From Rusavskia elegans (taxonomy: Eukaryota > Ascomycota > Lecanoromycetes > Teloschistales > Teloschistaceae): a stretch of DNA of 47,763 bases. The stretch is taken from contig SAUG01000193.1 of assembly GCA_011316305.1 (NCBI GenBank), forward strand, positions 1-47,763, given 5' to 3'. Position numbers and translations under genes: made by a program. The notes below the pieces were generated by a model that made no database searches, was not told where the DNA came from, and saw only the letters and a program-made list of their open reading frames with translations. Numbering within the stretch: the first letter of the stretch is position 1; the number at the start of each line of letters is the position of its first letter. Below are positions 45,286 through 47,763 of the stretch, piece after piece.

Positions 45286-47763
45286 AAATATTAATTATAC
45301 TATTAGAAGAAATAAAATCTAATTATTCTAAATATTATTAATATAATATCTTAGATATTATTCTAAAATCTAATTAGTATATTCTATTTATCTATCTATT
45401 ATCGGATAGAAAGTTATTAATATTTTTAACTTTATACTAAATAAAGGAATAAAGGTTTTCTAATAGTTTAAAGTAAAAAGTTTATTTCTATTACTTATAA
45501 ATATTTCTAGTAGTCTATAGTACCGATATAATCGATCTAAAATAATAAATCTAAATTATTCTACTATAAAATCTTTTTATATTAAGATAATATAAATATA
45601 TTTCGTAAATCTTCCCACTATATTAAATATTAAATCGTATTTTATATTTATTATTAGATCTTTCGATTTTAGAAACTTTAATAATAAAATCTATTATAAC
45701 TTTCTTTTATAGTAAATCCGGTAGTTTTTAATACTAGATCATTCTATAACGAGTATACGTTATATATTTATTTTACTAATAAAATAATTTTTAATATATA
45801 TCTCGACGTATTACTTTATATTAGGAAACTAGTAATACTATTATAAAAGTTATATTATCTTTATTACGCCTGGATATCTTTATAGTATTCTATTATAGTA
45901 TTCTTTAATATATTCGTCGATTTTATTATCTAGTACTTATAGTTTTTCTTTTTTAATAGGAAACTATTTTTAATTATTTCTAAATATATATAACGTTATA
46001 CTGATTTCGTACTAATTTATTAATAGTAATCTATTTCTATTAATTTTTAGAATACTATTATTTAAAATCTCCTTCGTTTTTATATAATTACTTTTTCGAT
46101 TTAAAGTATCTATTTTTCTATTTTCTTTATCTAGAATATAATATATTTTAAACTTATATTATCCGAAGAGTTTAGATAATTATATTTATTTTCTATTAAA
46201 TTATTTTATTATTATAAAGTATAGAAGATTTTTATAAACTATAAGAATTATTAATTCTAGTAATTCTTCGGCGTATACTTTCTACTATTCTAGTATAGCT
46301 ACTATAGCTAATAGTTCTTTATTATAGATATTATAATTTTTTCCGCTAGTAATAATTTTCTTAATATATATACTACCGAGTACTATATATTATTATATTA
46401 TTATAGAAAATATTTATCTATAGCTAGATCTAACGAATCTATTTCTATTTATAATAGTTTTATTAGATCGAATATTTTAAATACTAGATTTTTAATATAT
46501 TCTTTTTTAAGATTTTTAAATATTTATTATTTTCTTTTTCTCTAATACTATTTAACGGTATCTTTTATTAAAGTTATTAAAGCGAAAGCTCTTTTAGAAT
46601 AGTTTTTTATAAACTTTCGATTATAGTTTATAAATTCGAAGAAGTTTTAGATTTCTTTAAAATTTATTAATATTTCCTATTTTATAATAGCTTTTAGTTT
46701 ACTAGAGTCGATATATAATTCGTTACGCCCTATAATAAATTCTAGGAAGTTAATTTCTTTTTTATAAAATTTATACTTTTTTAATTTAAAGTATAAATCT
46801 TTTCCTTTTAGATATTTAAAAACTTTGCTAACGTATTATTTATATTCTTCGAATATCTTAAAAAAAAACTAAAATATTATCGAAGTAAATAATAATAAAT
46901 ATATTTAGATATTTTCTAAAAGCGTTATTAATTATATTTTAATAAATTACCGAAACGTTTATAAATTTAAATAGTATAACTATATATTTATAATAACTAT
47001 ACTATATATAGAAAGCTGTTTTCTATTTTTTTTCGGCTTTTATTTAAATAAAATTATATACTTTTCGAAGGTCGAATTTCGTAAAGTATTTTATTCTATT
47101 AAATCTGTTTTAAAGCTCGCTAATATTTAGTAGTAGTTATCGGTTTTTAATTATAATATCGTTTAACTTCCGGTAATCGATATATAAATAGAATATTCTA
47201 TTTTTTTTAGATATAAAGAAAATCGGATATTCTACCGGTAATTAAAATTTTTTAATAAATTCTTTTTTTATATTTTTATCTAGATATATACGGAATATTT
47301 TAAGTTCTACTATAGATAAAAAATAAATAGATCTAAATATAGATTATTTATCTAATTTAAATTTTACTTTATAATTCTATAGTTAATATTTAGATAGTAT
47401 TTTTATAGTTACTTTTTTCCGAAATAAGTTTATCTAATTTTTATATTTATCTAGAATCTTTTCTAATAGATTTTCTATTAATTTTTTATTAGATAGTATA
47501 GAGTTTTTAAAAGATTTATAATTTTCCTTTTTATTTCTATTTTATTAATCTAGCTAATTTCTACCGATATTTAATAAATCGGATCTAAGTAGTTTTTAAT
47601 TATCTTTTTTTAAAGCTATAAATTCGCGTTTTATATTCTATTTTTTATCTATCCGAAATTTCTATCTCGGCGTAGACTGGATATTCCCTATATAGGAATA
47701 TTATTTAAAGTTAAATACTTTTTTTTTCTAGTCTATTACTAGATTATAATCTTTTAATTAAAA

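Larger units (their letters stand above)
41690..47763. repeat. AT-rich, RIP-affected repeat block
   Basis: From about 41690 to the window end A+T rises sharply, the dinucleotides CA and TG become scarce and TA abounds, while CG is still common. Coding remnants carry TAA/TAG where Gln or Trp codons would be. This is the expected result of repeat-induced point mutation (C-to-T in CpA context on both strands), known only in fungi. There are no intact ORFs. The block contains the elements listed separately and runs off the right edge. Confidence 0.88.
43640..47763 (-). mobile_element. RIP-degraded Ty3/gypsy chromovirus (partial)
   Basis: Reading leftwards on the minus strand, pol domains appear in order. 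Reverse transcriptase spans about 47290-46560, with DYRKLN, KYFTKFDLRKVYN, the active-site block reading YFDNILVF at 46887-46876 (YxDD expected), and a YFKLKKYKFYKKEINFL block. The integrase zinc-finger region is at about 45945-45770 (YPGVIKII). Part of the integrase core is at about 45618-45286 (RFTKYIYII, LLEIFISNRNKLFT). The core resumes left of the insertion (44208 downwards: FYADNRKNPNLF). The integrase C-terminal module is at about 43930-43800 (KNIKIYPVFYI). A chromodomain at about 43770-43645 contains FIVEKIL, NYLIK and YSISENI. Stops are TAA/TAG throughout. Gag, protease and the 5' LTR lie beyond the right edge; I could not identify the 3' LTR. Confidence 0.82.

Noticed and set aside
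1..47763. CRISPR arrays, rRNA and tRNA genes
   Set aside because: No regularly spaced repeats of that kind, and no tRNA- or rRNA-like segment was recognised by eye; a tRNA scan was not possible here.

Overview
The window is nuclear DNA of a filamentous ascomycete (Pezizomycotina; a dothideomycete is my best guess, from gene style rather than any marker sequence). The evidence is 47-90 nt spliceosomal introns with GTAAGT/GTACGT-type donors, CT-rich promoter tracts, fungal gene families (Noc2, Clr2, Npr2, a fungal MRP-type ABC transporter, Cdc20, the TFIIA large subunit) and a terminal AT-rich block whose retrotransposon coding frames are riddled with TAA/TAG stops, the signature of repeat-induced point mutation (RIP).

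Layout. Positions 1-1461 (minus) hold a decayed, unrecognised gene with in-frame stops. Positions 2090-7295 (plus) carry NOC2 (60S ribosome assembly) and a PXA1-type peroxisomal half ABC transporter. Positions 8055-12390 (minus) carry a Clr2 heterochromatin-silencing homologue and a single-pass membrane protein. Positions 13612-19529 (plus) hold two tandem paralogous protein kinases with long disordered N-termini and shared intron positions. NPR2 (minus, 19778-21113) diverges from a RidA-family gene (plus, 21466-22181). Positions 22665-24516 encode an unknown fungal protein and 25113-26660 (minus) an F-box-like protein. A tiny J-domain-like gene lacking HPD (27629-28045) and a 13-exon ABCC transporter of about 1500 residues (28484-33718) follow on the minus strand. 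A Kelch/BTB gene (minus, 34065-36412) diverges from CDC20 (plus, 37153-39051), and TOA1 (39607-41290) is the last intact gene.

About 400 bp after TOA1 the composition switches abruptly to an AT-rich block (about 41690-47763). It contains a RIP-degraded Ty3/gypsy chromovirus on the minus strand (RT, integrase zinc finger and core, chromodomain). Its integrase is split by a 1049-bp insertion flanked by 14-bp target-site duplications and carrying an A-rich tail. There are also an inverted-repeat structure and an unidentified coding remnant.

The genes are mostly unrelated housekeeping and regulatory loci: ribosome assembly, fatty-acid import to peroxisomes, silencing, TORC1 control, the APC/C and Pol II transcription. 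No metabolic gene cluster is seen. The less ordinary items are the tandem kinases with Asn in place of the subdomain IX Asp, and the nested RIP-affected insertion. Exon limits were worked out by hand from splice signals, reading phase and family resemblance; no alignment or database search was run.
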